A stretch of DNA of 64,000 nucleotides. Origin: Cupriavidus yeoncheonensis (GTDB lineage Bacteria > Pseudomonadota > Gammaproteobacteria > Burkholderiales > Burkholderiaceae). The stretch is taken from contig NZ_CAJPUY010000014.1 of the NCBI RefSeq assembly GCF_905397275.1, forward strand, positions 1-64,000. Direction: 5' to 3'. Of this stretch, positions 46,613 to 56,238 are shown piece after piece; positions within the stretch are counted from its first letter, which is position 1, and every line of letters starts with the position of its first letter. The notes under the pieces were generated by a model, which saw only the letters and a program-made list of their open reading frames with translations, searched no databases and was not told the DNA's origin. Both the position numbers and the translations under genes were made by a program.

Positions 46613-47512
46613 ATGAAAATTGCCAAGTTGGCTTCCCTGATGATGGCTGCAGGCCTGGTGTGCGGAACCGCACAGGCTGCCGAGCAACTGACGGGCACGC
46701 TGAAGAAGATCAAAGACACCGGTGTGATTACGCTTGGCGTGCGCGATTCGTCGATCCCGTTCAATTACAACCTGGGCGGGGTTCGTCAGGTCGGCTATTC
46801 CTACGACATCAACATGAAGATCGTGGAAGCCATCAAGGATCAGCTCAAGATGCCCAACCTGCAGGTGAAGGAAATCCCGATCACCTCGCAGAACCGCATC
46901 ACGCTGCTGCAGAACGGCACCATCGACATCGAGTGCGGCTCGACCACGAACAACCTGGAGCGCCAGAAGCAGGCTTCGTTCACCACCAGCATCTTCATCA
47001 TCGGCACGCGCATCATGGTGAAGAAGGATGGCGGCATCAAGGACTGGGCCGACCTGAAGGGCAAGAACGTCGTGACCACCGCCGGCACCACGTCCGAGCG
47101 CCTGCTGCGCAAGATGAACGATGACCAGAAGCTGGGCATGAACATCATCAGCACCAAGGACCATGGCCAGTCGTTCCTGACGCTGGAATCGGGCCGCGCC
47201 GTGGCGTTCATGATGGACGACGCGCTGCTCTACGGCGAGCGCGCCAAGGCCAAGAACCCGGCGGACTGGATCGTGGTCGGCAAGGCGCAATCGCGTGAGT
47301 CGTACGGCTGCATGATCCGCAAGGACGATGCCCCGTTCAAGAAGCTGTCCGACACGGTCATCACCGGCCTGATGAAGGACGGCTCGATCAATACGATGTA
47401 TACGAAGTGGTTCATGCAACCGGTGCCGCCGAAGGGCCTGAACCTTGACTTCCCGCTGTCGGAAGACATGAAGGCGCTCTTCAAGACCCCGAACGACAAG
47501 GCACTCGACTGA
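46613..47512 (+). CDS. gltI: Glutamate/aspartate ABC transporter, periplasmic binding protein
   Basis: A 299-residue solute-binding protein of family 3. The signal peptide is MKIAKLASLMMAAGLVCGTA with cleavage after AQA (about residue 23). The binding domain has GVITLGVRDSSIPFNY, ECGSTTNNLERQK and TTAGTTSERLLRK, matching GltI/AatJ. ATG 46613 has AAGGAG 6 nt upstream. It is first in gltIJKL, and a hairpin with five T follows its stop, so the binding protein can be made in excess over the membrane parts. Confidence 0.93.
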   Translation: MKIAKLASLMMAAGLVCGTAQAAEQLTGTLKKIKDTGVITLGVRDSSIPFNYNLGGVRQVGYSYDINMKIVEAIKDQLKMPNLQVKEIPITSQNRITLLQNGTIDIECGSTTNNLERQKQASFTTSIFIIGTRIMVKKDGGIKDWADLKGKNVVTTAGTTSERLLRKMNDDQKLGMNIISTKDHGQSFLTLESGRAVAFMMDDALLYGERAKAKNPADWIVVGKAQSRESYGCMIRKDDAPFKKLSDTVITGLMKDGSINTMYTKWFMQPVPPKGLNLDFPLSEDMKALFKTPNDKALD

Positions 47513-47532
47513 CCTGCCGAAACCAGGAGTGC

Positions 47533-47564
47533 GAAACGGAAGGCATGTCCTTCCGTTTCTTTTT
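47533..47564 (+). terminator. Leaky terminator/attenuator between gltI and gltJ
   Basis: GAAACGGAAGG (47533-47543) pairs perfectly with CCTTCCGTTTC (47549-47559), loop CATGT, followed by TTTTT (47560-47564). It lies 20 nt after gltI and 11 nt before gltJ. This is a partial terminator that would lower downstream expression. Confidence 0.8.
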
Positions 47565-47575
47565 GAGGACGCATC

Positions 47576-48304
47576 ATGAACTACAACTGGCATTGGGGAG
47601 TATTCCTCGAGCAGGCTGCCCAGAACGAGACCTACCTGGACTGGATGATTTCCGGCCTGAAGGTCACGATCGCGCTTGGGCTCACGTCCTGGGTCATTGC
47701 CCTGGCCATCGGCTCCGTGCTCGGCGTGCTGCGCACCGTGCCCAACAAGTGGCTGTCGGGCCTTGCCGCGGCCTATGTCGAAGTCTTCCGCAATATTCCG
47801 CTGCTGGTGCAGCTGTTCATCTGGTACTTCGTCGGCCCCGAACTGCTGCCCGGCGGCGAGGCCATCAAGCAGATGAACCCGTTCGCCCAGCAGTTCCTGG
47901 CAGCCATGCTGTGCCTGGGCACCTTCACCGCGGCCCGGGTCTGCGAGCAGGTGCGTTCGGGCATCAATTCGCTGCCGCGCGGCCAGACGAATGCCGGGCT
48001 GGCCATGGGTTTCACGCTGTCGCAGACCTATCGCTTCGTGCTGTTGCCGATGGCTTTCCGCGTCATCGTGCCGCCGCTGACGTCCGAATTCCTGAACATC
48101 TTCAAGAACTCGGCAGTGGCGTCGACGATCGGCCTGCTCGAACTGGCGGCGCAAGGACGGCAACTGGTGGACTACACCGCGCGCCCGTACGAGTCGTTCA
48201 TCGCGGTGACGTTGATGTACGCGCTCATCAATATCGTCGTCATGCTGGTCATGCGCTGGGTCGAAGCCCGCAGCCGCGTGCCCGGTTTCATCGGCAGCAA
48301 GTGA
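47576..48304 (+). CDS. gltJ: Glutamate/aspartate ABC transporter permease GltJ
   Basis: A 242-residue polar amino acid permease of the HisM/GltJ type with about five transmembrane helices. The inner-membrane permease signature is RSGINSLPRGQTNAGLAMGF (about residues 126-145), and YVEVFRNIPLLVQLFIWYF precedes it. It pairs with GltK to form the channel and is energised by GltL. The start lies 11 nt after the leaky terminator that follows gltI, and gltK starts 9 nt after its stop. Confidence 0.93.
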   Translation: MNYNWHWGVFLEQAAQNETYLDWMISGLKVTIALGLTSWVIALAIGSVLGVLRTVPNKWLSGLAAAYVEVFRNIPLLVQLFIWYFVGPELLPGGEAIKQMNPFAQQFLAAMLCLGTFTAARVCEQVRSGINSLPRGQTNAGLAMGFTLSQTYRFVLLPMAFRVIVPPLTSEFLNIFKNSAVASTIGLLELAAQGRQLVDYTARPYESFIAVTLMYALINIVVMLVMRWVEARSRVPGFIGSK

Positions 48305-48313
48305 GGGGGCGTC

Positions 48314-48993
48314 ATGGCATATGAATTCGACTTCAGCTCCATTACCCCAGCCACGCTGGAGGTGCTGGGCGAGGGCATGCTGGTCTCCCTCAAGATCACC
48401 GTTACGGCCGTGATCGTAGGCATCGTCTGGGGCACCATCCTGGCGATGATGCGCCTGTCGTCCGTCAAGGCGTTCAACTGGTTTGCGCAGGGGTACGTGA
48501 CCATCTTCCGCTCCATCCCGCTGGTGATGGTGCTGCTGTGGTTCTTCCTGATCATCCCGCAGGTGCTGCAGAATTTCTTCAACCTGTCGCCGGCATCGGA
48601 CCTGCGCATGACGTCCGCGCTGATCGCGTTCTCGCTGTTCGAGGCGGCCTACTATTCGGAGATCATCCGGGCGGGTATCCAGAGCGTCTCGCGCGGGCAG
48701 ATGTTCGCCGCGCAGGCGCTGGGCATGACCTACGGGCAGACCATGAAGCTGGTGATCCTGCCGCAGGCGTTCCGCAACATGGTGCCGTTGCTGCTGACGC
48801 AGGGCATCATCCTGTTCCAGGATACGTCGCTGGTCTACGTGAGCGCGCTGGCCGACTTCTTTGGCCAGGCCTACGGCGTTGGCGAGCGTGATGGCCGCAT
48901 CGTGGAAATGCTGCTGTTCGCCGGCCTCGTGTATTTTGTTATCTGCTACTCCGTTTCGCTGATGGTCAAGCGTTACCAGAAAAAGGTGGCCGT

Positions 48994-48997
<4 letters not shown>
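48314..48997 (+). CDS. gltK: Glutamate/aspartate ABC transporter permease GltK
   Basis: A 227-residue permease subunit of the HisM/GltK type. The EAA-loop signature is [20 protein letters not shown] (about residues 119-138), and the preceding helix is [19 protein letters not shown]. Several hydrophobic helices are visible. It overlaps gltL by 4 nt (ATGA), so translation is coupled. Length and position fit the second membrane subunit. Confidence 0.93.
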
Positions 48998-49728
<731 letters not shown>

Positions 49729-49750
49729 TGCCGTAGCACGCTGGTACGAA

Positions 49751-49774
49751 AAAGGGACGCCACGGCGTCCCTTT
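49751..49774. terminator. Bidirectional terminator between gltL and the amidotransferase gene
   Basis: AAAGGGACGCC (49751-49761) is perfectly complementary to GGCGTCCCTTT (49764-49774), so an A-run and T-run flank the hairpin on both sides. It lies between convergent genes gltL (plus) and the class II amidotransferase (minus). Confidence 0.85.
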
Positions 49775-49803
49775 GTTCTGTTGTGACCCGTACCCGTCCG
49801 GGG

Positions 49804-50634
49804 TCAGGTGCAGGCCGTATTGGCCGCGTTCTTCGCCTGCACTTCCGGCGGGATCGGCACGGTCAGCTTCATCTCCGGACGTCCGTCGATGAACATGATC
49901 AGCTCGCCCGGCTCGAAGCGCGTCCAGGTCTCGTTGTCGGTCAGGGGCTGGGTGGCGATGACCGCGACCCGGTCATCCGGCGTGGTGACCTGGGCGAAGT
50001 CGATCGACAGGTCGGCGTCGATCAGGTGCGCGGTCGAGAACGGCCATTGCCGCACGATGTAGTACAGCCGCGTCGAGCAGTGCGCGAACAAGGCCTGCCC
50101 GTTGCACAGCAGGTAATTGAACACGCCGTGCGTGGTGATTTCGCGGGTGATGTCCCCCAGCGCATGGCACAGCTCGTTCAGCGGCGGCTGCGAGCCGGGG
50201 AAGCGCTTGCGCAGCCCCTGCATCAGCGTGCAGAAGGCGAGTTCGCTGTCGGTGTCGCCCACGGGCTGGTAGACGCCGGACAGGAACGGCGCGAAGTTCA
50301 GCAGGTCGCCGTTGTGCGCGAAGATCCAGTGCCGGCCCCATAGCTCGCGCATGAACGGGTGGCAGTTCTCCAGCAGCACCGTGCCCTGCGTGGCCTTGCG
50401 GATGTGGGAAATGACGTTCTTGGACTTGATCGGGTAACGCTTGATCAGGTCTGCGACGGGCGATGTGCCGGCCGACTGGTTGTCGATGAAGAGCCGGCAG
50501 GCCTTGTCTTCGAAGAAGGCCACCCCGAAACCGTCGGAGTGGTGGTCGGTCACGCCGCCGCGGGCAGCGAAGCCTGTGAAGGAGAACGTCACGTCGGTCG
50601 GCGTGGCGCAGTTCATGCCTAGCAGCTGGCACAT
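49804..50634 (-). CDS. Class II glutamine amidotransferase
   Basis: A 276-residue Ntn-type amidohydrolase that releases ammonia from glutamine. The start MCQLLGMNC gives the catalytic Cys2 once Met is removed. Further motifs are HHSDGFGVAFF, ISHIRKATQGTVLLENCHPF and IFAHNGDLLN, which match YafJ/EgtC-like single-domain amidotransferases. No acceptor domain is present, so the true reaction is unknown. I chose ATG 50634 because a catalytic Cys must follow the initiator Met; a longer start would bury it. It is divergent from the tartrate dehydrogenase gene. Confidence 0.9.
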   Translation of the reverse strand: MCQLLGMNCATPTDVTFSFTGFAARGGVTDHHSDGFGVAFFEDKACRLFIDNQSAGTSPVADLIKRYPIKSKNVISHIRKATQGTVLLENCHPFMRELWGRHWIFAHNGDLLNFAPFLSGVYQPVGDTDSELAFCTLMQGLRKRFPGSQPPLNELCHALGDITREITTHGVFNYLLCNGQALFAHCSTRLYYIVRQWPFSTAHLIDADLSIDFAQVTTPDDRVAVIATQPLTDNETWTRFEPGELIMFIDGRPEMKLTVPIPPEVQAKNAANTACT

Positions 50635-50767
50635 GGCGGGGCACCGGGTCGGCAGGGGGCTGCCGCTTTGCAATAGAATGCAGACATTATCCCGCGCCCC
50701 CGGGCCGCTGCCAAGCGCACGCCCCAAGGGCGCCTCCGGCTATCCTGCACCACGCCTCCCGACCGCT

Positions 50768-51841
50768 ATGAGCCAATACAAGATTGCCGTAATTCCCGGA
50801 GACGGAATCGGCACGGAAGTGATGCCCGAGGGCGTTCGCGTCATGGATGCTGCCGCCCGCAAGTTCGGCATCGACTTCCAGTGGGACCACTTCGATTTCT
50901 CCAGCTGCGACTACTACGCCCGCCACGGCAAGATGCTGCCCGACGACTGGTTCGACACGCTGGTCAAGTACGACGCCATCTACTTTGGCGCCGTGGGCTG
51001 GCCCGATGCCGTGCCCGACCACGTGTCGCTGTGGGGCTCTCTGCTGCAGTTCCGCCGTTCCTTCGACCAGTACGTGAACCTGCGGCCGGTGCGGCTGATG
51101 CCCGGCATCAAAAGCCCGCTGGCCGACCGCAAGCCTGGCGATATCGATTTTTACGTGGTGCGCGAGAACACCGAGGGCGAGTATTCGAGCATCGGCGGCC
51201 GCATGTTCCCGAATACCGAGCGCGAGATCGTGATGCAGGAAACGGTGATGAGCCGGGTCGGCGTCGACCGCATCCTGAAGTTCGCGTTCGAGCTGGCGAA
51301 GAAGCGCCCGAAACAGCACCTGACATCGGCGACCAAGTCCAACGGCATCTCGATCACGATGCCTTACTGGGACGAGCGCGTGGAGGCGATGGCGGCGAAC
51401 TACCCCGGCCTGAAGGTCGACAAGTACCACATCGACATCCTGACCGCGCATTTCGTCCAGCATCCCGACTGGTTCGACGTGGTCGTGGCGAGCAACCTGT
51501 TTGGCGACATCCTGTCCGACCTGGGCCCGGCGTGCACCGGCACCATCGGCATTGCGCCGTCGGGCAATATCAACCCGGACCGCACGTACCCGAGCCTGTT
51601 CGAGCCGGTGCACGGCTCCGCGCCGGACATTGCCGGACGCGGCGTGGCCAACCCGATCGGCCAGATCTGGTGTGGCGCCATGATGCTGGAGCACCTCGGC
51701 CACGACCAGGCCGGCGCAGCAGTGCTGGGCGCGATCGAGAAGGTGCTGGCCGCAGGGCCCGAACATGCGCCGCTGACGCGCGACATCGGCGGCACGGCGG
51801 GGACCGCGGACCTGGGCCGCGCGATCGCGGAGGCACTGTGA
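50768..51841 (+). CDS. ttuC: Tartrate dehydrogenase (isopropylmalate dehydrogenase family)
   Basis: A 357-residue NAD- and metal-dependent beta-decarboxylating dehydrogenase. It begins YKIAVIPGDGIGTEVMPEGV, has the substrate arginines and the loop YVVRENTEGEYSSIGGRMF (about 135), and carries the metal site NLFGDILSDLGPACTGTIG. FEPVHGSAPDIAGRGVANP is near the end. Relatives act on tartrate, malate or 3-isopropylmalate; EYSSIGGRMF points to the tartrate subgroup. The next gene, glycerate kinase, starts within its stop codon, which supports tartrate degradation through glycerate. No leuB neighbours are present. Confidence 0.82.
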   Translation: MSQYKIAVIPGDGIGTEVMPEGVRVMDAAARKFGIDFQWDHFDFSSCDYYARHGKMLPDDWFDTLVKYDAIYFGAVGWPDAVPDHVSLWGSLLQFRRSFDQYVNLRPVRLMPGIKSPLADRKPGDIDFYVVRENTEGEYSSIGGRMFPNTEREIVMQETVMSRVGVDRILKFAFELAKKRPKQHLTSATKSNGISITMPYWDERVEAMAANYPGLKVDKYHIDILTAHFVQHPDWFDVVVASNLFGDILSDLGPACTGTIGIAPSGNINPDRTYPSLFEPVHGSAPDIAGRGVANPIGQIWCGAMMLEHLGHDQAGAAVLGAIEKVLAAGPEHAPLTRDIGGTAGTADLGRAIAEAL

Positions 51842-53151
51842 GCGCGGCGGGCGGTTTCACGAGCGATCCGCGCGCGCTGCTGCTGGAGACGTTCCAGGCC
51901 GCGGTGGCGGCGGCCGATCCGCTCAAGATCGTGGCCGGGCACCTGCCGCCGCCGCAGTCTGGCGGCCGCACGCTGGTCGTGGGCGCGGGCAAGGCCGCGG
52001 CGTCGATGGCGCTGGCGGTGGAGCAGGCCTATGCCGGCAAGACGCAGATCGAGGGACTGGTGGTCACGCGCTACGCGCATGGCCTGCCGACCCGACACGT
52101 ACGCGTGATCGAGGCCGGGCATCCGGTGCCGGACGAAGCCGGCGAGCAGGCCGCGGCCGAGATACTGGCCCGCGTGTCGGCGCTGACGCCGCAGGATCGC
52201 CTGCTGGTGCTGGTGTCCGGCGGCGGCTCAAGCCTGCTGTCACTGCCGGCCGAAGGCATTCCGATGGCGGACCTCAAGGCCACGACGAAAGAGCTGCTGC
52301 GCTGTGGCGCGCCGATCACCGAGATGAACATCGTGCGCAAGCACATCTCGCGCATCCAGGGCGGCCGGCTGGCGCAGGCCAGCCAGGCGCCGGTGACGAC
52401 GCTGATCGTCTCGGATGTGGCTGGCGACGATCCCAGCGCGATTGCGTCGGGGCCGACCGTGGCGGACCCGAGCACGTTTGCCGATGCGCTCGATATCCTG
52501 CGGCGCTATGGCGCCACCGTGCCGGAGAGCGTGCGGTCGCACCTGGAGCGCGGTGCCCGCGGCGAGGTGCCGGAAACGCCCAAGCCCGGCGACCCGCTGT
52601 TCGGGCGCGTCGACAATCGCATGATCGCCACCGCACACGGCAGCCTGCAGGCCGCCGCGGCGCGGTTCCGCGAACGCGGCATCACCCCGGTGATCCTCGG
52701 CGACACGGTGACGGGCGAGGCGCAGGAGGTCGCGCGCGTCTATGCCGCGCTGGTGCGCGAAATTCGCGCGTACAATGCGCCGTTCGCCGCGCCCGTGGCG
52801 CTGATCTCGGGCGGTGAATGCACGGTCACATTGCCGGCCGGCGGTGGCAGTGGCAAGGCGAGGGGCGGGCGCTGTTCGGAATTCCTGCTGTCGCTGGCTA
52901 TCGAACTGGCAGGCACGGAAGGCGTGCATGCCATCGCGGCCGATACCGACGGCATCGACGGTTCCGAGGACAACGCGGGCGCGCTCGCGGACCCGACCAC
53001 CCTGGCGCGTGCCGAGGCGGCTGGCGTGCCGGCGCGTGGCCAGCTCGACGCGCACGACGCCTGGGGCCTGTTCGATGCCATCGGCGACCTGGTCGTGACC
53101 GGTCCCACGCGCACCAATGTGAACGATTACCGCGCCATCCTGATTCTCTAA
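51838..53151 (+). CDS. ttuD: Glycerate kinase, GckA/TtuD-like (DUF4147)
   Basis: A 437-residue type II glycerate kinase that phosphorylates D-glycerate to 2-phosphoglycerate. The GTG start at 51838 overlaps the upstream stop (GTGA) by 4 nt. N-terminal VVGAGKAAASMALAVEQ and LVLVSGGGSSLLSLPAEGI, then EMNIVRKHISRIQGGRLAQA, are hallmarks of the GckA family. GGRCSEFLLSLAIEL and AADTDGIDGSEDNAGA end the active site. It works with the tartrate dehydrogenase gene to feed glycerate into glycolysis. This is the HOPR/TtuD-type enzyme, distinct from GarK/GlxK. Confidence 0.9.
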   Translation: MSAAGGFTSDPRALLLETFQAAVAAADPLKIVAGHLPPPQSGGRTLVVGAGKAAASMALAVEQAYAGKTQIEGLVVTRYAHGLPTRHVRVIEAGHPVPDEAGEQAAAEILARVSALTPQDRLLVLVSGGGSSLLSLPAEGIPMADLKATTKELLRCGAPITEMNIVRKHISRIQGGRLAQASQAPVTTLIVSDVAGDDPSAIASGPTVADPSTFADALDILRRYGATVPESVRSHLERGARGEVPETPKPGDPLFGRVDNRMIATAHGSLQAAAARFRERGITPVILGDTVTGEAQEVARVYAALVREIRAYNAPFAAPVALISGGECTVTLPAGGGSGKARGGRCSEFLLSLAIELAGTEGVHAIAADTDGIDGSEDNAGALADPTTLARAEAAGVPARGQLDAHDAWGLFDAIGDLVVTGPTRTNVNDYRAILIL

Positions 53152-53161
53152 CTTCCAGATC

Positions 53162-53186
53162 GCCTGCCGCGCTTGCGGCGGCAGGC
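53162..53186 (+). promoter_or_regulatory. Hairpin between ttuD and pyrC
   Basis: GCCTGCCGC (53162-53170) pairs with GCGGCAGGC (53178-53186), 9 bp, loop GCTTGCG, in the 45-nt gap. It ends 10 nt before the pyrC ATG, so it overlaps the region where the ribosome must bind and could affect pyrC translation. Confidence 0.45.
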
Positions 53187-53196
53187 CCAGCAAGCC

Positions 53197-54231
53197 ATGA
53201 CCCAGAAGCTCACCATTACCCGCCCGGACGACTGGCACCTGCACCTGCGCGACGGTGCCGCCCTGGCAGCCGTGCTGCCCGACACGGCGCGCCAGTTCGG
53301 CCGCGCCATCATCATGCCGAACCTGAAGCCGCCCGTGACCACGGTGGAACAGGCGCAGGCCTATCGCGCGCGCATCCTGGCCGCACTGCCGGCCGGCATG
53401 AGCTTCGAGCCGCTGATGACGCTGTACCTGACCGATAACACCCAGGCCGAGGAAATCGTCGCGGCCAAGGCGAGCGGCTTCGTGCACGGCGTCAAGCTGT
53501 ACCCGGCCGGCGCCACGACCAACAGCGATGCCGGTGTGACCGACCTCCGCCGCTGCTCGGCCGCGCTCGAGGCGATGCAGCGCGTGGGCCTGCCACTGCT
53601 GGTGCACGGCGAAGTGACCGATGGCGACATCGACGTCTTCGACCGCGAAGCCGTCTTCATCGACCGCGTCATGACGCCGCTGCGCCGCGACTTTCCGGAG
53701 CTGAAGGTGGTGTTTGAACACATCACCACCAAGGATGCGGCCCAGTACGTGCGCGATGCCAGCGGCCCGGTGGGCGCGACCATCACGGCGCACCACCTGC
53801 TGTACAACCGCAACGCGATCTTCGTCGGCGGCATTCGCCCGCATTACTACTGCCTGCCGGTGCTCAAGCGCGAGATCCACCGCGAGGCGCTGGTCGCCGC
53901 GGCAACGTCCGGCAGCGACCGCTTCTTCCTGGGCACCGACAGCGCCCCGCACGCGCGCGGCCTGAAGGAACATGCCTGCGGCTGCGCCGGTTGCTACACC
54001 GCGCTGCACGCGATGGAGCTCTATGCCGAAGCGTTCGATGCCGCCGGCGCACTCGACAAGCTCGAAGCGTTCGCAAGCTTCAACGGCCCCGCGTTCTACG
54101 AGTTGCCGCGCAATGCCGGCACCCTGACGCTGGAGCGCGAAGACTGGCAACTGCCGGCCGAACTGCCCTACGGCGACGCCACCCTGGTGCCGCTGCGCGC
54201 GGGCGAAACGCTGCGCTGGAAGGCGCGCTGA
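53197..54231 (+). CDS. pyrC: Dihydroorotase
   Basis: A 344-residue type II dihydroorotase closing carbamoyl-aspartate to dihydroorotate in pyrimidine synthesis. Metal ligands are in [12 protein letters not shown] (about residues 8-19), the carboxylated Lys in [14 protein letters not shown] (about 98), His in VHGEVTD and AHHLLYNRN, and Asp in [14 protein letters not shown] (about 250). Type II length and motifs match Escherichia coli PyrC. I chose ATG 53197 ([10 protein letters not shown]). It precedes a DUF3025 gene by ~11 nt. Confidence 0.95.
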   Translation: MTQKLTITRPDDWHLHLRDGAALAAVLPDTARQFGRAIIMPNLKPPVTTVEQAQAYRARILAALPAGMSFEPLMTLYLTDNTQAEEIVAAKASGFVHGVKLYPAGATTNSDAGVTDLRRCSAALEAMQRVGLPLLVHGEVTDGDIDVFDREAVFIDRVMTPLRRDFPELKVVFEHITTKDAAQYVRDASGPVGATITAHHLLYNRNAIFVGGIRPHYYCLPVLKREIHREALVAAATSGSDRFFLGTDSAPHARGLKEHACGCAGCYTALHAMELYAEAFDAAGALDKLEAFASFNGPAFYELPRNAGTLTLEREDWQLPAELPYGDATLVPLRAGETLRWKAR

Positions 54232-54242
54232 AGCGCAGGGCA

Positions 54243-55085
54243 TTGACGGCAGTCCCACCGGCGGCGAACCAGGCGTTCGCCGCTTCTCTTTCGGCGATCG
54301 ACTGGACGCGACCGTGGTTCCTGCCCTTTGCGGTCATCGGCGCGCGCCTGGCCGAGTTCGTGGCGGATGGCGTTTCCTTGCACGCGTGCCTGAACGAGCA
54401 GGCAGCCCGGGCAGGCTTGTGCAATATCCGGGGCCTGCCGCTGAGTTTCGTCGCGCAAGAGGCGTTGCCTGCCGGCACTGCCTATGAGTCGCATATCCAC
54501 GCCACCGGCGCGGTGCCGACCCGCGACAATCTCCACGATTTCTTCAACGCGCTGATCTGGCTGCATTTTCCGCGGGCGAAGGCGCGGCTCAACGCGATCC
54601 AGGCCGAGGTGATCGGATGCGCGGGCGTCCGGGCCGGCCGTGGCGGCGCGCGTGATGCCGCAACGCTGTTCGACGAGAACGCGGTTTTGTTCCTCAGCGC
54701 CGACGCCAGCCTCGAGGCGGCGTTGCGCGGGTTTGAGTGGCAGGAACTGTTTGTCCGGCGCAGGGAGGACTGGGGCCGCCAGTGCGTGGTGGTGCCGTTC
54801 GGCCACGCGCTGCTGGAAAAAATGGTGGATCCCTACAAGTCAGTCACGGCTCATGCATGGCCGCTGGCGCTGCCAGCGGCATCGGCCCGATCGACCCTGG
54901 TCGATGACGCTCTGGCCATATCATTGCGGGCGGCTGCCGACGCCGGCACGCTGCGCGGCGGCCGCAGCTTCGCGCCATTGCCCGTCATGGGGATTCCCGG
55001 CTGGTGCAATGCCAATGCCGATGCGGCGTACTACGCCGACACGACGGTGTTCCGGCCCGGCCGGCGCCAGTCGATCGCGGGCTGA
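54243..55085 (+). CDS. DUF3025 domain protein
   Basis: A ~280-residue protein with a DUF3025 domain, of unknown function. Recognisable features are IDWTRPWFLPF near the N-terminus, YESHIHATGAVPTRDNLHDF, FFNALIWLHFPRAKARLNAI, FDENAVLFLSAD and the late GIPGWCNANADAAYYADTTV. Conserved His/Asp residues suggest a possible enzyme. No ATG fits the start. TTG at 54243 is the best in-frame choice, and a CTG just upstream would overlap pyrC. It is probably co-transcribed with pyrC. Its stop codon overlaps the rnpB promoter. Confidence 0.78.
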   Translation: MTAVPPAANQAFAASLSAIDWTRPWFLPFAVIGARLAEFVADGVSLHACLNEQAARAGLCNIRGLPLSFVAQEALPAGTAYESHIHATGAVPTRDNLHDFFNALIWLHFPRAKARLNAIQAEVIGCAGVRAGRGGARDAATLFDENAVLFLSADASLEAALRGFEWQELFVRRREDWGRQCVVVPFGHALLEKMVDPYKSVTAHAWPLALPAASARSTLVDDALAISLRAAADAGTLRGGRSFAPLPVMGIPGWCNANADAAYYADTTVFRPGRRQSIAG

Positions 55086-55110
55086 CCGGCGGCGCGCAAT
55101 GGTGTTAGAC
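55082..55110 (+). promoter_or_regulatory. rnpB promoter overlapping the DUF3025 stop
   Basis: CTGACC (55082-55087) and TTAGAC (55105-55110) are separated by 17 bp. The expected start, 7-9 bp downstream, falls at ~55117-55119, exactly where the P1 helix of RNase P RNA begins. The -35 contains the stop codon of the upstream gene. Confidence 0.6.
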
Positions 55111-55118
55111 TTCGGGCC

Positions 55119-55460
55119 GCAAAGCAGGCCAGACAATCGCTGCTTGCATCGCAAGGTGCAAGGGGAGGAAAGTCCGGACTCCACAGGGCAGGGTGTTGGC
55201 TAACAGCCATCCACGGTGACGTGCGGAATAGGGCCACAGAGACGAGTCTTGCCGCCAGGTTCTCCTGGCGGGAAGGGTGAAACGCGGTAACCTCCACCTG
55301 GAGCAATCCCAAATAGGCAGGCATCGAGGCGGCCCGCTGAGCCTGCGGGTAGGGAGCTGGAGCCGGCTGGCAACAGTCGGCCTAGAGGAATGGTTGTCAC
55401 GCGTCGCCCGCCGCAAGGTGTGGTGGCGTGCACAGAATCCGGCTTATCGGCCTGCTTTGC
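55119..55460 (+). ncRNA. rnpB: RNase P RNA, bacterial class A
   Basis: The ~342-nt catalytic RNA that trims the 5' leader of tRNA precursors. The ends pair as a perfect 12-bp P1 helix, GCAAAGCAGGCC (55119-55130) with GGCCTGCTTTGC (55449-55460). The universal core GAGGAAAGTCCGGACTCC occurs at 55165-55182, and ACAGAATCCGGCTTAT, the conserved 3' core, lies at 55432-55447. GGCAACAGTC and AGAGGAATGG give further core signals. The length is typical for betaproteobacteria. The open reading frames drawn through it are not genes. Confidence 0.96.
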
Positions 55461-55516
55461 GCTTGTCTTCCCATGTTTGCCCGGCCGGTCCTCGACTGCC
55501 CGGGCTCCACGCCCCG

Positions 55517-55939
55517 TCAGCCTTCGACGATTTCCATCGTGTGCGTGATCTCCGCGGTCTTGGCGATCATGATCGACGCCGAGCAGTATTTCTCGTGCGA
55601 GAGCTTGATCGCGCGCTCGACCGTGGCCGGGTTCAGGTTCTTGCCGGTGACCACGAAATGGAAGTTGATGCGGGTGAAGACCTTGGGATCTTCGTTGGCG
55701 CGTTCGGCTTCGAGCTTCACGCTGCAGCCGCTGACCTCCTGGCGGCCGCGCTTGAGGATCAGGACCACATCATAGGCGGTGCAGCCGCCGGTACCCAGCA
55801 ACACCATCTCCATCGGACGCGGCGCCAGGTTGTGGCCGCCGCCTTCCGGTGCGCCATCCATGGCGACGATGTGCCCGCTGCCGGTCTGGGCGACGAAGCT
55901 CATGCCCTCGGCGCCCATCCATGTCACTTTGCATTCCAT
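55517..55939 (-). CDS. OsmC family protein
   Basis: A 140-residue OsmC/Ohr-superfamily protein related to YhfA. The paired redox cysteines of the family lie in VLLGTGGCTAYDVVLILKRG (about residues 47-66) and EKYCSASIMIAKTAEITH (about 116-133). It may reduce peroxides with help from a thiol partner, although the YhfA subgroup lacks a proven activity. A glycine-rich GHIVAMDGAPEGGGHNLAPR loop is typical. It is divergent from the sRNA-rplM region, with an A/T-rich spacer. Confidence 0.87.
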   Translation of the reverse strand: MECKVTWMGAEGMSFVAQTGSGHIVAMDGAPEGGGHNLAPRPMEMVLLGTGGCTAYDVVLILKRGRQEVSGCSVKLEAERANEDPKVFTRINFHFVVTGKNLNPATVERAIKLSHEKYCSASIMIAKTAEITHTMEIVEG

Positions 55940-56226
55940 TCTGTTTGTTCCTGTTGTCTGAGTCGTGTGTTTCTGGTCACAAGCGCGTGATCTCGAATCT
56001 TGCTTTTTCCAGGATACGACATCGTAAAGTCGGTGGACTCGATGCCGATATCCATGAAGAAACTGAGGGTTTCTTCTAATGTGTCAGCCGGATGAAAGTA
56101 TGGTTCTCACGTCAACATGCTGATTCTAAAGGAAAAATTCAGATTTTGAGTAGGGCGGATTTCATCCCATGATGTGGAATCGCATTTCGCAGTGCAGATT
56201 TCGCTTGCATCAGGGATTACCCCATG
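55940..56226. other. A/T-rich spacer upstream of the candidate sRNA
   Basis: This ~290-bp stretch is visibly poorer in G+C than its surroundings and holds no credible gene. It should carry the minus-strand OsmC promoter. A perfect inverted repeat GAAGAAAC (56056-56063) / GTTTCTTC (56069-56076), loop TGAGG, stands out as a possible regulator site or hairpin. Confidence 0.5.
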
Positions 56227-56232
56227 TATAAT
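56205..56232 (+). promoter_or_regulatory. Promoter of the candidate sRNA
   Basis: TTGCAT (56205-56210) and a consensus TATAAT (56227-56232) are 16 bp apart. The predicted start is near 56239, about 450 nt before rplM. No good start codon and ribosome site follow, which suggests a non-coding transcript. Confidence 0.65.
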
Positions 56233-56238
56233 TCCAAT

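Noticed and set aside
55277..55990. Open frame crossing the RNase P RNA gene
   Set aside because: It overlaps the conserved core and P1 helix of rnpB and then the antisense of the OsmC gene; no ribosome site.
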